From the NCBI GenBank assembly GCA_020024085.1, contig JAHHUG010000007.1:1-28686 (forward strand): 28,686 nucleotides of DNA. Direction: 5' to 3'. The translations under genes and the position numbers were made by a program. Position 1 is the stretch's first letter. Every line of letters starts with the position of its first letter. Under the pieces are notes generated by a model that worked only from the letters and a program-made list of their open reading frames with translations, was not told the origin of the DNA and did no database searches. This document shows positions 16,104 to 24,655 of this stretch, piece by piece. The stretch comes from Christensenellaceae bacterium. GTDB taxonomy: Bacteria > Bacillota > Clostridia > Christensenellales > CAAEEZ01.

Positions 16104-17927
16104 ATGAGGAAAAAGAAAGAAAAGAGTACCGAGGTTGGAATGAAACTGAATTACAAAAACACTATCCTTGTAGGTTTTGCTTTTGCAATTATTTCAGCTT
16201 TTTGGTATGCGTATGATTTTTTAATGCCACTAATGCTTAACAGAACATTTGGTTTATCAGATGCTATGAGAGGCTTGGTAATGGGCCTTGATAACATTTT
16301 GGCATTATTTTTATTGCCTTTGTTTGGTACATTATCCGACAAGGTTAATACAAAAATGGGTAAAAGAACCCCATTTTTACTTATAGGTACAATTATTTCT
16401 ATAATTTGTCTTGTTGCTTTACCTCTTGTAGAAAATATCCAAACTGCCGATGTTAAAAAGGCTATGGACAATTCTAATGTTACAATAGAGCAAGCATACG
16501 ATTATGGAATTAATGATAGTTATGGATTAATTTTGGATACTTCAAAGGTTTCTACTGCTACTGATGAAACATCGGTTGAGGGTGCACTTGCAAAGTATAT
16601 GAAATCAAGCAAAAAGGCAGATGGTTCAGCTTATGACCTTACAAACGAGGCTGATATTAAAGCAGCATTCCTTACTATTACAAAGGATAATGTTGAAGCA
16701 TATAACTATGTATTCTTGCCTTGTAGGAATGTTCAAATATTGTCTATGGTTTACGATGCTGAAAAACCTGCAAATATTCAAAAGTCAGATTTTATCCGTA
16801 CTACCGAAAAGATTGTTGAAAGTGGTAAATCTGCAAAGAATATCGCATATAACGATGTTGTTCAGCCGGTTATTGAGGACTATATTTATCACACATATAC
16901 AGCAAAAAATCCAGGTGTACTTGCTGGATTTATGGTAATGCTATTGTTGCTTCTTATTGGAATGGCTAGTTTTAGGTCTCCAGCAGTTGCGATTATGCCC
17001 GATGTTACACCAAAACCACTTCGTAGTAAAGCTAATGCAATAATCAATCTTATGGGTGGTGTAGGTCAAGTATCAGTTATGTTATTCGTAAGTACTATTG
17101 TGCTTAAGTTTGTTACAAAAGGTCCTTATGATAGCTACATTTGGCCTTGGGTTACAGTAGGAATCATTATGGCAGTAATGCTAGTTGTGTATATGCTTAC
17201 CGTAAACGAGAACAAACTGGTACAACAAAAGAAGGACTTGTGTCAAGAGTTTGGTTTTGATGATGACGATGATACCGATGAGGCAGAGGCTGAAGGTGTT
17301 AGCGTTGAGGAGCTTGCAAAGGGCAAAAAAGCATCATTCTTCCTACTACTTGGTTCTATCTTTATGTGGTTTATGGGACACAATGCTGTAAACTCTAACC
17401 TATCAATTTACCTAACATCAAACCTTGGTTTTGAAACATCTACTGCTGGTAATATTATAATGGCAGCAACTATTTTCTCTGCTGTTGCATTTATTCCAGT
17501 TGGTTGGATGGCTACAAAGTTCGGTAGGAAAAAAACAATCTTAGTCGGTCTTGTGCTTGCAATTATTGCATTTATTATAGGTTTCTTTGTAAAACCAAGC
17601 TTTAACTGGTTGTTTATTATTTCGTGGTTTATGGTAACTTATGCTGCTATTACTATCAATGTAAACACTTTGCCAATGGTTTTAGAGACTTGTAAGGGTG
17701 CCGATGTTGGTAAATATACTGGTATTTATTATACTGCTACAATGTCAGCCCAAGCTATTACACCATTCCTTGCTGGTTTGATAATGAAGTTTGGTAGACA
17801 ATATATGTTTATCTATGCGATTGTATTCTTTATTATTTCACTTGTATTGCTAATATTTGTAAAACACGGAGATAGTAGAGCATTACCAAAAAAATCAGTA
17901 TTAGAGAATTTTGATGTAGAAGACTAA
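16104..17927 (+). CDS. MFS sugar transporter with a large extracytoplasmic insertion
   Basis: The product is 607 residues with about 12 hydrophobic helices. The first three lie at about 19-42, 56-77 and 91-109. The cytoplasmic loop DKVNTKMGKRTP between helices 2 and 3 is an MFS/GPH/SLC45-like signature, repeated in the second half as TKFGRKK. Between helices 3 and 4, residues 110-269 form a hydrophilic, Asp/Lys/Thr-rich insertion of about 160 residues. By topology this lies outside the membrane; most MFS proteins have only a short loop there. The central cytoplasmic loop carries an acidic run (FDDDDDTDEAEAE). Its place after the glycogen block suggests glucose-oligomer or maltose transport, but the substrate is inferred. 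The start is ATG 16104 with AGGAGA 5 nt upstream. It has its own promoter and a terminator. Confidence 0.85.
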   Translation: MRKKKEKSTEVGMKLNYKNTILVGFAFAIISAFWYAYDFLMPLMLNRTFGLSDAMRGLVMGLDNILALFLLPLFGTLSDKVNTKMGKRTPFLLIGTIISIICLVALPLVENIQTADVKKAMDNSNVTIEQAYDYGINDSYGLILDTSKVSTATDETSVEGALAKYMKSSKKADGSAYDLTNEADIKAAFLTITKDNVEAYNYVFLPCRNVQILSMVYDAEKPANIQKSDFIRTTEKIVESGKSAKNIAYNDVVQPVIEDYIYHTYTAKNPGVLAGFMVMLLLLLIGMASFRSPAVAIMPDVTPKPLRSKANAIINLMGGVGQVSVMLFVSTIVLKFVTKGPYDSYIWPWVTVGIIMAVMLVVYMLTVNENKLVQQKKDLCQEFGFDDDDDTDEAEAEGVSVEELAKGKKASFFLLLGSIFMWFMGHNAVNSNLSIYLTSNLGFETSTAGNIIMAATIFSAVAFIPVGWMATKFGRKKTILVGLVLAIIAFIIGFFVKPSFNWLFIISWFMVTYAAITINVNTLPMVLETCKGADVGKYTGIYYTATMSAQAITPFLAGLIMKFGRQYMFIYAIVFFIISLVLLIFVKHGDSRALPKKSVLENFDVED

Positions 17928-17974
17928 ATCACGGATAAAAATATTATAAAAACTGTTATGTAAAATAAAACTAA

Positions 17975-18007
17975 AAAGGGCACAAAAAATTGTGCTCTTT
18001 ATTTTGC
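17975..18007 (+). terminator. Intrinsic terminator of the MFS gene
   Basis: AAAGGGCACAA (17975-17985) pairs with TTGTGCTCTTT (17990-18000), with one G-U pair, around AAAA. The following tract is U-rich and another T run comes at 18009-18015. Confidence 0.85.
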
Positions 18008-18013
18008 CTTTTT

Positions 18014-18043
18014 TTGATATTTGGTATATCATAGATATATAAA
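18014..18043 (+). promoter_or_regulatory. Probable sigma-A promoter of the MBL-fold gene
   Basis: TTGATA at 18014-18019 and TATAAA at 18038-18043 are separated by 18 bases. The region is AT-rich, so the exact -10 is uncertain. The start codon is about 35 nt downstream of the predicted start site. Confidence 0.5.
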
Positions 18044-18085
18044 TAGATATTATGTTATATAAATAAATTTATAGAGAGAGTTTAT

Positions 18086-19282
18086 ATGGATAAAAAGACT
18101 GAAAAAAAAGTAAAAAAATCAGTAAAAAAAGGTTATAATACTGCTAAAAAAACTGCTAAAAAGAATGGCAAACTAAAGCAATTCTACATAGCTATCGCAA
18201 TTATATTGCTTATTGTAATTGCAGCAGGTATTGCATACTACTTCCTAGTATTAAAGCCAAATATGGATAATAATGCTGGTAATGGTACTGTCATTGATGG
18301 CGAATTTGGCGAAGCTGGTATGACTGTGCATTTTATCAATGTTGACCAAGCCGATTGTACTGTTATTGAGTTGCCTGATGGCAAAATTATGATGATTGAT
18401 GCAGGCGACAACAATAAATCAACTGAAAGTCACATAAAGGAATATTTAGGCATTTTGGGTATTAAAACAATTGACTATATGATGTTAACTCATGCTGATA
18501 GTGACCATGTAGGTTCTATGGATTTTGTGTTAGATAACTATGAGATTAAAAATATTTATATGCCTAAATTGAAACCAAGCTATAAAATGAAAGATAAAAA
18601 TGGTAATATAATTAATGATAGGTATCCTGATGTACCTGAAAAATCTACTTTCGGTGCAATCAATACAAAAGTATATTATGATTTTTATACTAGAGCTGAA
18701 GATGAAACATATGTTGAAAATGGTGCAAGAAAGGATTGTGCCATTACATATAATTGTGGTTATTTTACAATTTTGGGTGAGGGATACGAGATAGAAGTAT
18801 ATTGCATGGACGAAAGTGTATATAACAAAAAGTTTAGTTCAGCAAAGGAGAAAAATGAAATTTCTCCAAGTGTACTTGTAAAATATCAAGGTAGACAAGT
18901 TCTTTTAACAGGTGATAGTTGTGGAACTAGCCACGATAATTTTACCAAAATGTATCGCAAAAGATATATAAATAAGAATATGGATTTCGATGTTTACAAG
19001 GCTGCACACCATGGTAGTAGTACACACGATAGTAATAATATTGGATTTATTAAAGAGATAAAAACAGAGTACTCTATCTTAAGCTGTAAGGGTGGTGAGT
19101 ATAACGGAATCCCAAGTATTGATGTAATGAATAACTTAAAGGCTAATGGTAACAAAGTATATCGTACTGATGAATGTGGCGATATTAAGTTGCAATTATC
19201 TACAACGGGTGTAATTAAATTTACTGCTGATTATAATAAAGATGGAGTATTTACTGATACTGAACTTAAAGAGGCAGTTTAG
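18086..19282 (+). CDS. Membrane-anchored ComEC-type MBL-fold hydrolase with terminal EF-hand loop
   Basis: The product is 398 residues. A 30-residue Lys-rich, cytoplasmic N-terminus is followed by one membrane helix (about 33-55), so the rest is outside the cell. The metallo-beta-lactamase domain spans about 77-360. Its metal-binding motif is HADSDH at 136-141, with LLTGDS around Asp277 and AAHHGSS at 306-312, all as in the C-terminal domain of ComEC/Rec2 and its free-standing relatives. The chain ends with DYNKDGVFTDTE at 382-393, a textbook 12-residue EF-hand loop (D1, N3, D5, G6, E12). The ComEC family suggests a phosphodiesterase or nuclease; the substrate is unknown. The ribosome binding site is weak (GAGAGAG at 18074-18080). 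No terminator separates it from the kinase gene 69 bp downstream. Confidence 0.85.
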   Translation: MDKKTEKKVKKSVKKGYNTAKKTAKKNGKLKQFYIAIAIILLIVIAAGIAYYFLVLKPNMDNNAGNGTVIDGEFGEAGMTVHFINVDQADCTVIELPDGKIMMIDAGDNNKSTESHIKEYLGILGIKTIDYMMLTHADSDHVGSMDFVLDNYEIKNIYMPKLKPSYKMKDKNGNIINDRYPDVPEKSTFGAINTKVYYDFYTRAEDETYVENGARKDCAITYNCGYFTILGEGYEIEVYCMDESVYNKKFSSAKEKNEISPSVLVKYQGRQVLLTGDSCGTSHDNFTKMYRKRYINKNMDFDVYKAAHHGSSTHDSNNIGFIKEIKTEYSILSCKGGEYNGIPSIDVMNNLKANGNKVYRTDECGDIKLQLSTTGVIKFTADYNKDGVFTDTELKEAV

Positions 19283-19334
19283 AATTAAATTGCATAATCA
19301 GTACTTAAAAGTGTTAAAATTGAAAGATAAAATA

Positions 19335-19340
19335 TATAAT
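19335..19340 (+). promoter_or_regulatory. Possible -10 box directly against the kinase ribosome binding site
   Basis: A perfect TATAAT is immediately followed by AGGTGG (19341-19346). No good -35 is found at 16-18 bp. If used, transcription would start near 19347 and skip the ribosome binding site. Co-transcription from the MBL gene seems equally likely. Confidence 0.3.
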
Positions 19341-19351
19341 AGGTGGATATA

Positions 19352-20179
19352 ATGGAAAATTTTGATATTGAACTTGTAGGAAAAGTTGGTTCGGTTGCCC
19401 TTATTAATAAGGAATACCACGACATAAATTATAATATTATAGCAAGACTTTCAAGGGAACTAAAGCCTGGTTATATTTGGGTAACAAGTGGTGCTACCGA
19501 GATTGGTAGGCTTGATTACATCAAAAGGACAGGTAAGGAACTAGAGGGTAGTGATGAGGAAAATAAAACCGATTACTCTAGCCAAGGTCAATCTATTTTG
19601 ATGCAAAATTATAGACAATACATCAGTAGTAGTTATAGTGTACGACAAATTTTGGTTGAGCATAATCATTTCAATGACGACTCAAAAAGAGAGTATTTAA
19701 GAAAAATGCTTTTAAGATGCCCAAGTCAAAATGCAATCCCTATTATCAACTATAATGACCCAGTTAGCTATGAGGAAAATAGAAAGTGGGAAATCCAAAA
19801 CTTGAAAGCTAAAAAGAAAAATATTGTAGAGTGTGTGGATAATGATGAAACAGCCTCTCAAATTGCTTGTCTAGTTAAAGCAAAAAGACTTGTTATACTT
19901 ACCAGTGTTGATGGAATTTATACTGACCCAAAGGATAAAAATAGCCTTGTAACAGAAATTTGTGGCAAGGATACCTATGAGTTGATTGAAAATATCAATA
20001 ATTATCAACAATTTTGTAATGGTGCAAGCAGAAAGGGTGCAAATGGTGCAAAAGCAAAACTAGAATATATCAAGGCACCAGTTCAAAATGGAACAGAGGT
20101 ATTTATTGCAAATAGTAAATATTCATTAAAAGATATTTTAGAGGGTAATGCACCTAGTACCAGAATATTTGTAAAATAG
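19352..20179 (+). CDS. Amino acid kinase-family protein, glutamate 5-kinase-like
   Basis: The product is 275 residues. It follows the glutamate 5-kinase plan: a Lys11-containing KVGS near the N-terminus, VTSGATEIG at 44-52, NAIPIINYNDPV, DNDE at 163-166 and TSVDGIYTDP at 184-193. The C-terminal IANSKYSLKDILEGNAPSTRI resembles the IANGR...LLEGEAVGTRF end of ProB. It differs from canonical ProB in several places; the usual GTGGMxTK is replaced by GASRKGANGAKAK. No proA lies beside it and the PUA domain is absent. Proline synthesis is therefore possible but not secure; another amino acid kinase activity could fit. The start is ATG 19352, 5 nt after AGGTGG; a GTG at 19343 lies in that site. A terminator follows at 20282. 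Confidence 0.7.
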   Translation: MENFDIELVGKVGSVALINKEYHDINYNIIARLSRELKPGYIWVTSGATEIGRLDYIKRTGKELEGSDEENKTDYSSQGQSILMQNYRQYISSSYSVRQILVEHNHFNDDSKREYLRKMLLRCPSQNAIPIINYNDPVSYEENRKWEIQNLKAKKKNIVECVDNDETASQIACLVKAKRLVILTSVDGIYTDPKDKNSLVTEICGKDTYELIENINNYQQFCNGASRKGANGAKAKLEYIKAPVQNGTEVFIANSKYSLKDILEGNAPSTRIFVK

Positions 20180-20281
20180 TAAAAATTATTTTACACTATT
20201 TATATAATTTTTTAAAAATAAGTAAATAATATTAAATTTACAAGCAAATATGTGTATATTAAATATTAATATAATAAAAGA

Positions 20282-20310
20282 AAGCAACCTAAAAAGGTTG
20301 CTTCTTGTTT
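20282..20310 (+). terminator. Intrinsic terminator after the kinase gene
   Basis: AAGCAACCT (20282-20290) pairs perfectly with AGGTTGCTT (20295-20303) around AAAA, followed by CTTGTTTTT. It lies 100 nt after the kinase stop codon and could also serve the convergent XRE gene. Confidence 0.85.
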
Positions 20311-20403
20311 TTCTTGGTTAAAAATACACTAAAATGCACTACAAAAAGATATAGTATGAATAAATACTATAATTAAAAAAATGTAAATAGATTAATGTTA
20401 TGA

Positions 20404-20613
20404 TTAAAAATCAGATAAGCCAATTAAATAATCACTAGAAACATTAAAGTATTTGCATAGAACAATAATTGTATCAATTGAAGGTAGTGTAATGCCTCTT
20501 TCCCATTTACTAACACAACTTTGTTCAACACTACAAATTTTTGCCAAGCTTGTTTGATTTAGCTTTTTTTCTAATCGCAATTCTTTGATGCGATACATAA
20601 AAACATTTTCCAT
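20404..20613 (-). CDS. Small XRE-family transcriptional regulator
   Basis: The product is 69 residues and consists almost only of a Cro/C1-type helix-turn-helix: RIKELRLEKKLNQTSLAKICSVEQSCVSKWERG followed by PSIDTIIVLCKYFNVSSDYLIGLSD, the usual C-terminal phrase. No effector or dimerisation domain is present. Neither candidate start has a good ribosome binding site. The second Met (codon at 20596-20598) would give MYRIKELR, the commonest form of this family's N-terminus, and may be the true start. It lies between the kinase terminator and nifJ, transcribed in the nifJ direction. Palindromes about 45-60 nt upstream are candidate operators. Target genes are unknown. Confidence 0.8.
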   Translation of the reverse strand: MENVFMYRIKELRLEKKLNQTSLAKICSVEQSCVSKWERGITLPSIDTIIVLCKYFNVSSDYLIGLSDF

Positions 20614-20880
20614 AATTCTACTGTCCGTTATTAATATTTGTAATATTTTGCTAAATGTATATTAGTATATACTTTCTCCCTTTTTTTGCTACTTAGTACA
20701 ATGTTAATGTTTCAATTGGCTCATTTGTTAAATTTTTTTTAAATAATTATTTTATCGCAAATAAAGTAATAAGTCAATCGAATTAATTGTACTATTACCA
20801 TATTACAACAAAAAATGCAAATTATCAGTCAAAATGCTAGTCAAGATTAAATTATTTTTAAAAATTTCAAAAAAAATTTT
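20614..20880. other. AT-rich intergenic region between the XRE gene and nifJ
   Basis: No gene is supported here. An inverted repeat GTATAT (20657-20662) / ATATAC (20667-20672) contains the 10-bp perfect palindrome AGTATATACT (20664-20673). It lies upstream of the minus-strand XRE gene, where an autoregulatory operator would be expected. The rest is AT-rich with no clear promoter. Confidence 0.4.
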
Positions 20881-20915
20881 AAAATTAAAAAGCATTGCAA
20901 TTAAGCAATGCTTTT
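20881..20915 (-). terminator. Intrinsic terminator of nifJ
   Basis: Read on the minus strand, AAAAGCATTGC (20915-20905) pairs perfectly with GCAATGCTTTT (20898-20888) around a 6-nt loop, followed by a T-rich tract. It begins 10 nt after the nifJ stop codon. Confidence 0.9.
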
Positions 20916-20925
20916 AATCTATAAA

Positions 20926-23900
20926 TTATTCTTTATGAGCTAACTCTTTGTAACCAGCATATCTTGCTTTTGCTTGTTCTTCATTCAATGCAAATAACTT
21001 CTCTGCAACTTCTGGTTTAGCTTTAGCAAGTTGACGGTATCTGTTTTCACCAAGTAAGAACTCTCTATAATCGGTACTAGCCTCTTTGCTGTCTAGGCTG
21101 AACTTGTTCTCGTCTAGAGCTGGGTTGTAACGATATAATTGCCAATATCCAGCATCAACAGCAGCTTTCATTTCTAATTGAGATTTGCTCATGTTGATAC
21201 CATGGTTAATACATGGAGCATAACAGATGATTAGAGATGGTCCATCATAAGCTTCTGCCTCTGAAATAGCTTTTACAAATTGGTTCTTATCAGCACCCAT
21301 AGAGCATTGTGCTACATATACATAGCCGTAACTCATAGCGATTCTACCAAGGTCTTTCTTCTTTGTCATCTTACCACCAGCAGCGAACTTAGCAATAGAA
21401 CCTGTTGGAGTAGATTTACTAGCTTGACCACCGGTATTAGAGTAAACCTCTGTATCTAGTACAAGTACATTTACATCTTCGCCCATAGCAAGTACATGGT
21501 CTAATCCACCGAAACCGATATCATAAGCCCAACCATCACCACCGAAAATCCAGATAGATTTCTTAATTAGGCAATCTTGGTTGTCGATAACTCTTTGTAA
21601 TAATTCTTGTTTGTCGCTATCAACTTTAGCAGTAGCAAGAACTTCCTTAACCTTTTTGCTAGCAACTTTGTTAGCCTCTAGGTCTTTGTATGTGTCAATC
21701 CAAGCTTCGAAAGCAGCTTGTAGGTCAGCATCAATACCAGCCTCAATTAAAGCCTTCATATCTTCAACTAACTTTGTTCTTCTTGTAGCATAAGCAAGGT
21801 TCATACCATAACCGAACTCTGCGTTATCCTCGAACAAGCTGTTTGACCAAGCAGGACCGTTACCATCTTTATCCTTTGAGTAAGGGCAAGTAGGAGCAGA
21901 ACCACCATAGATTGAAGAACAACCTGTTGCATTAGCAACTACCATTCTGTCACCGAATAATTGTGTAATAACCTTGATATAAGGAGTTTCACCACAACCA
22001 GCACAAGCACCAGAGAACTCGAAGTAAGGTTGTTTGAATTGGCTGTTCTTAACATTCATACTCTTAATTACAGCATCGGTAGCAGGTAAGTTCATAGCGT
22101 AATCCCAGTTGTCAGCATTGCCTTCTTGAACAGACTCATTAAATGGAACCATTGTAAGAGCCTTTGTCTTAGCAGGGCAGATGTTAGCACAAGAACCACA
22201 ACCTGTACAATCCATTGTAGAAACTTGCATTCTATATTTATAACCCTTGTATCCGATAGCATCTTTTGTCTTGAATGACTCTGGAGCATCAGCAAGAACT
22301 TCTTCTCTTTGAAGTACTGGACGGATAGCAGCATGAGGACAAACGAATGCACATTGGTTACATTGGATACAAGCGTCCATATCCCAACTTGGAACAGCTA
22401 CTGCAACACCACGTTTTTCAAATCTTGTTGTGCCTGTTGGAACGTGACCATCAGCCTCAATCATAGATACAGGAAGTTCATCACCCTTTTGAGCAAGCAT
22501 TGGCTCAACGAATGCAGTGTAGTATGGGTCATCAGTAACAGGTTTAACAACAGCACCTTCAGTTGTTGTAGCCCAAGATTCTGGGTAGTTAACCTCGATT
22601 AAACCAGCAACAGCATTGTCGATAGCAGCAAAGTTCATATTAACAACTGCTTCACCTTTCTTGCTGAATGATTTAACAACTGCTTCTTTCATATATTTAA
22701 CAGCATCTTCATAAGGCATTACATTAGCAAGCTTGAAGAAAGCAGATTGCATTGTTGTACTGATTCTGTTACCAAGACCGATTTCTTGTACAATCTTGAT
22801 AGCATCAATTGTATAGAACTTGATATGTTTTTTAGCGATAACATTCTTCATGTGAGCTGGTAATTGCTTATCCATCTCTTCTGGAGTCCAAATGCTATTT
22901 AGTAGGAATGTACCACCTTCCTTGATGTCAGAAACCATATCGTATTTTGTTACATATGAAGGGTTGTGACAAGCAACGAAGTCAGCAGCATCAATTAGGT
23001 AAGAAGACTTGATAGGAGTATCACCGAATCTCAAGTGAGAAACTGTTAATCCACCTGACTTCTTAGAGTCGTATGCGAAGTAACCTTGAGCATATTTGTC
23101 TGTGTGGTTACCGATAATCTTAATACTGTTTTTGTTAGAACCAACAGTACCATCAGAACCAAGACCATAGAATTTACAGCTGATAGAACCTACTGGAGCA
23201 GCATCAACTTTTTCTACAACTGGAAGTGAAGAATTTGTAACATCATCAACAATACCAACTGTGAAATGGTTCTTGTTTGTAGAACCCATGTTGTCGTAGA
23301 TAGCCTTAATCATAGATGGGTTGAATTCTTTAGAACCAAGACCATATCTACCACCAAGAACTTTAATACCTTGAACACCAGCTTCAGCAAGAGCAGCAAC
23401 AACATCTAGGTAAAGTGGCTCGCCTAAGCTACCAGATTCCTTAGTTCTGTCCATAACAGAAATATATTTGCAAGTTTTTGGTAATACTTTAACAAATCTA
23501 TCAATTGCAAATGGTCTATATAATCTAACTTTGATTAAACCAACTTTCTCGCCTCTAGCATTTAAGAAATCAACTGTTTCCTCAATAGCTTCAGCACCAC
23601 TACCCATGATAACGATAACTTTTTCAGCATCTTCAGCACCATAGTAATCAAATAGGTTGTACTTTCTACCAGTGATAGACTCAACCTTTGCCATCATTTC
23701 TTCAACGATTGCAGGAACAGCCTCATAGTACTTGTTACCAGCCTCACGACCTTGGAAGTAGATATCAGGGTTTTGAGCAGTACCTTTTTGAATTGGGTGT
23801 TCTGGGTTAAGAGCTCTATCCTTGAATGCTTTGATATCATCTAAATCAACAATTTTCTTGATATCTTCGTAATCAATCATTTCAATCTTAGATACTTCGT

Positions 23901-24429
23901 GAGAAGTTCTAAAACCATCGAAGAAGTGTAGGAAAGGAACCTTTGCTCTTAATGTAGATAGGTGAGCAACTAGTGCTAAATCCATTACCTCTTGTACACT
24001 ATTAGAAGCAAGCATAGCAAAGCCTGTTTGACGACAAGCCATAACGTCACTGTGGTCGCCAAAAATGTTAAGTGCATGGTAAGCAAGAGCTCTAGCACTT
24101 ACATGGAATACGCATGGTAGTAATTCACCAGCGATTTTGTACATATTAGGAATCATCAATAGTAAGCCTTGACTAGCAGTAAAAGTTGTGGTTAAAGCAC
24201 CTGCAACTAATGAACCGTGTACAGCACCAGCTGCACCAGCCTCAGATTGCATTTCTGCAAGTCTTAAATTTTGGTCGAAAATATTTTTTCTACCAGTAGC
24301 AGCCCACTCATCAGCATTTTCTGCCATAGGAGAAGATGGTGTAATAGGATATATTGCAGCAACTTCACTAAGTGCATATGCTATATGTGCAGCAGCAGTG
24401 TTACCATCAATGGTCATTTTTGTACTCAT
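20926..24429 (-). CDS. nifJ: NifJ, pyruvate:ferredoxin (flavodoxin) oxidoreductase
   Basis: The product is 1167 residues, the full single-chain length. It converts pyruvate and CoA to acetyl-CoA and CO2 while reducing ferredoxin, the main pyruvate route of fermenting anaerobes. The N-terminal domain begins with TIDGNTAAAHIAYALSEVAA and YPITPSSPMAE. Two ferredoxin-type [4Fe-4S] motifs are at Cys687/690/693/697 and Cys741/744/747/751. CAGCGET with Cys809/812 contributes to the third cluster. The thiamine diphosphate site is IFGGDGWAYDIG with VYSNTGGQASKSTPTG. The start is the minus-strand ATG at 24429, 7 nt after GGAGG. A perfect consensus promoter and a strong terminator make it a monocistronic, highly expressed gene. 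All domains look intact. Confidence 0.98.
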   Translation of the reverse strand: MSTKMTIDGNTAAAHIAYALSEVAAIYPITPSSPMAENADEWAATGRKNIFDQNLRLAEMQSEAGAAGAVHGSLVAGALTTTFTASQGLLLMIPNMYKIAGELLPCVFHVSARALAYHALNIFGDHSDVMACRQTGFAMLASNSVQEVMDLALVAHLSTLRAKVPFLHFFDGFRTSHEVSKIEMIDYEDIKKIVDLDDIKAFKDRALNPEHPIQKGTAQNPDIYFQGREAGNKYYEAVPAIVEEMMAKVESITGRKYNLFDYYGAEDAEKVIVIMGSGAEAIEETVDFLNARGEKVGLIKVRLYRPFAIDRFVKVLPKTCKYISVMDRTKESGSLGEPLYLDVVAALAEAGVQGIKVLGGRYGLGSKEFNPSMIKAIYDNMGSTNKNHFTVGIVDDVTNSSLPVVEKVDAAPVGSISCKFYGLGSDGTVGSNKNSIKIIGNHTDKYAQGYFAYDSKKSGGLTVSHLRFGDTPIKSSYLIDAADFVACHNPSYVTKYDMVSDIKEGGTFLLNSIWTPEEMDKQLPAHMKNVIAKKHIKFYTIDAIKIVQEIGLGNRISTTMQSAFFKLANVMPYEDAVKYMKEAVVKSFSKKGEAVVNMNFAAIDNAVAGLIEVNYPESWATTTEGAVVKPVTDDPYYTAFVEPMLAQKGDELPVSMIEADGHVPTGTTRFEKRGVAVAVPSWDMDACIQCNQCAFVCPHAAIRPVLQREEVLADAPESFKTKDAIGYKGYKYRMQVSTMDCTGCGSCANICPAKTKALTMVPFNESVQEGNADNWDYAMNLPATDAVIKSMNVKNSQFKQPYFEFSGACAGCGETPYIKVITQLFGDRMVVANATGCSSIYGGSAPTCPYSKDKDGNGPAWSNSLFEDNAEFGYGMNLAYATRRTKLVEDMKALIEAGIDADLQAAFEAWIDTYKDLEANKVASKKVKEVLATAKVDSDKQELLQRVIDNQDCLIKKSIWIFGGDGWAYDIGFGGLDHVLAMGEDVNVLVLDTEVYSNTGGQASKSTPTGSIAKFAAGGKMTKKKDLGRIAMSYGYVYVAQCSMGADKNQFVKAISEAEAYDGPSLIICYAPCINHGINMSKSQLEMKAAVDAGYWQLYRYNPALDENKFSLDSKEASTDYREFLLGENRYRQLAKAKPEVAEKLFALNEEQAKARYAGYKELAHKE

Positions 24430-24482
24430 ATAGAAACCTCCAAAATTAAATTTGTATAAATTTTTCTTAATATAACATATAA

Positions 24483-24511
24483 ATTATATATTTATAACCT
24501 AATATTGTCAA
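24483..24511 (-). promoter_or_regulatory. Perfect sigma-A promoter of nifJ
   Basis: On the minus strand TTGACA (24511-24506) and TATAAT (24488-24483) are separated by 17 bases, matching the consensus at all 12 positions. Transcription should start near 24476, giving a leader of about 47 nt. Confidence 0.88.
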
Positions 24512-24600
24512 TGTATTTGGGCTGATAGTATGATTTTTTTTGTAAAATGGCAATTTAATCAACTATTTTAACAAAATGTAGAAATCAAACAACAAACAAT

Positions 24601-24621
24601 CTGATTTGCAAGTCAAATTAG
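24601..24621. promoter_or_regulatory. Operator-like inverted repeat upstream of ecfA1
   Basis: CTGATTTG (24601-24608) and CAAATTAG (24614-24621) form an inverted repeat with one mismatch around CAAGT. It lies about 35 bp upstream of the predicted ecf -35 in the divergent nifJ/ecf region. No regulator is assigned. Confidence 0.3.
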
Positions 24622-24655
24622 GCTTTTGCATTAAGGCTGTAAAATATAAAAACTC

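Noticed and set aside
24268..24284. Spo0A-box-like GGTCGAAAATA near the 5' end of nifJ
   Set aside because: It is about 150 bp inside the coding sequence and does not match the TGTCGAA core.
24541..24590. Possible Rex operator (TTGT...ACAA halves) upstream of nifJ
   Set aside because: The half-sites TTTTGT and ACAAAA are too far apart and not in the Rex arrangement.
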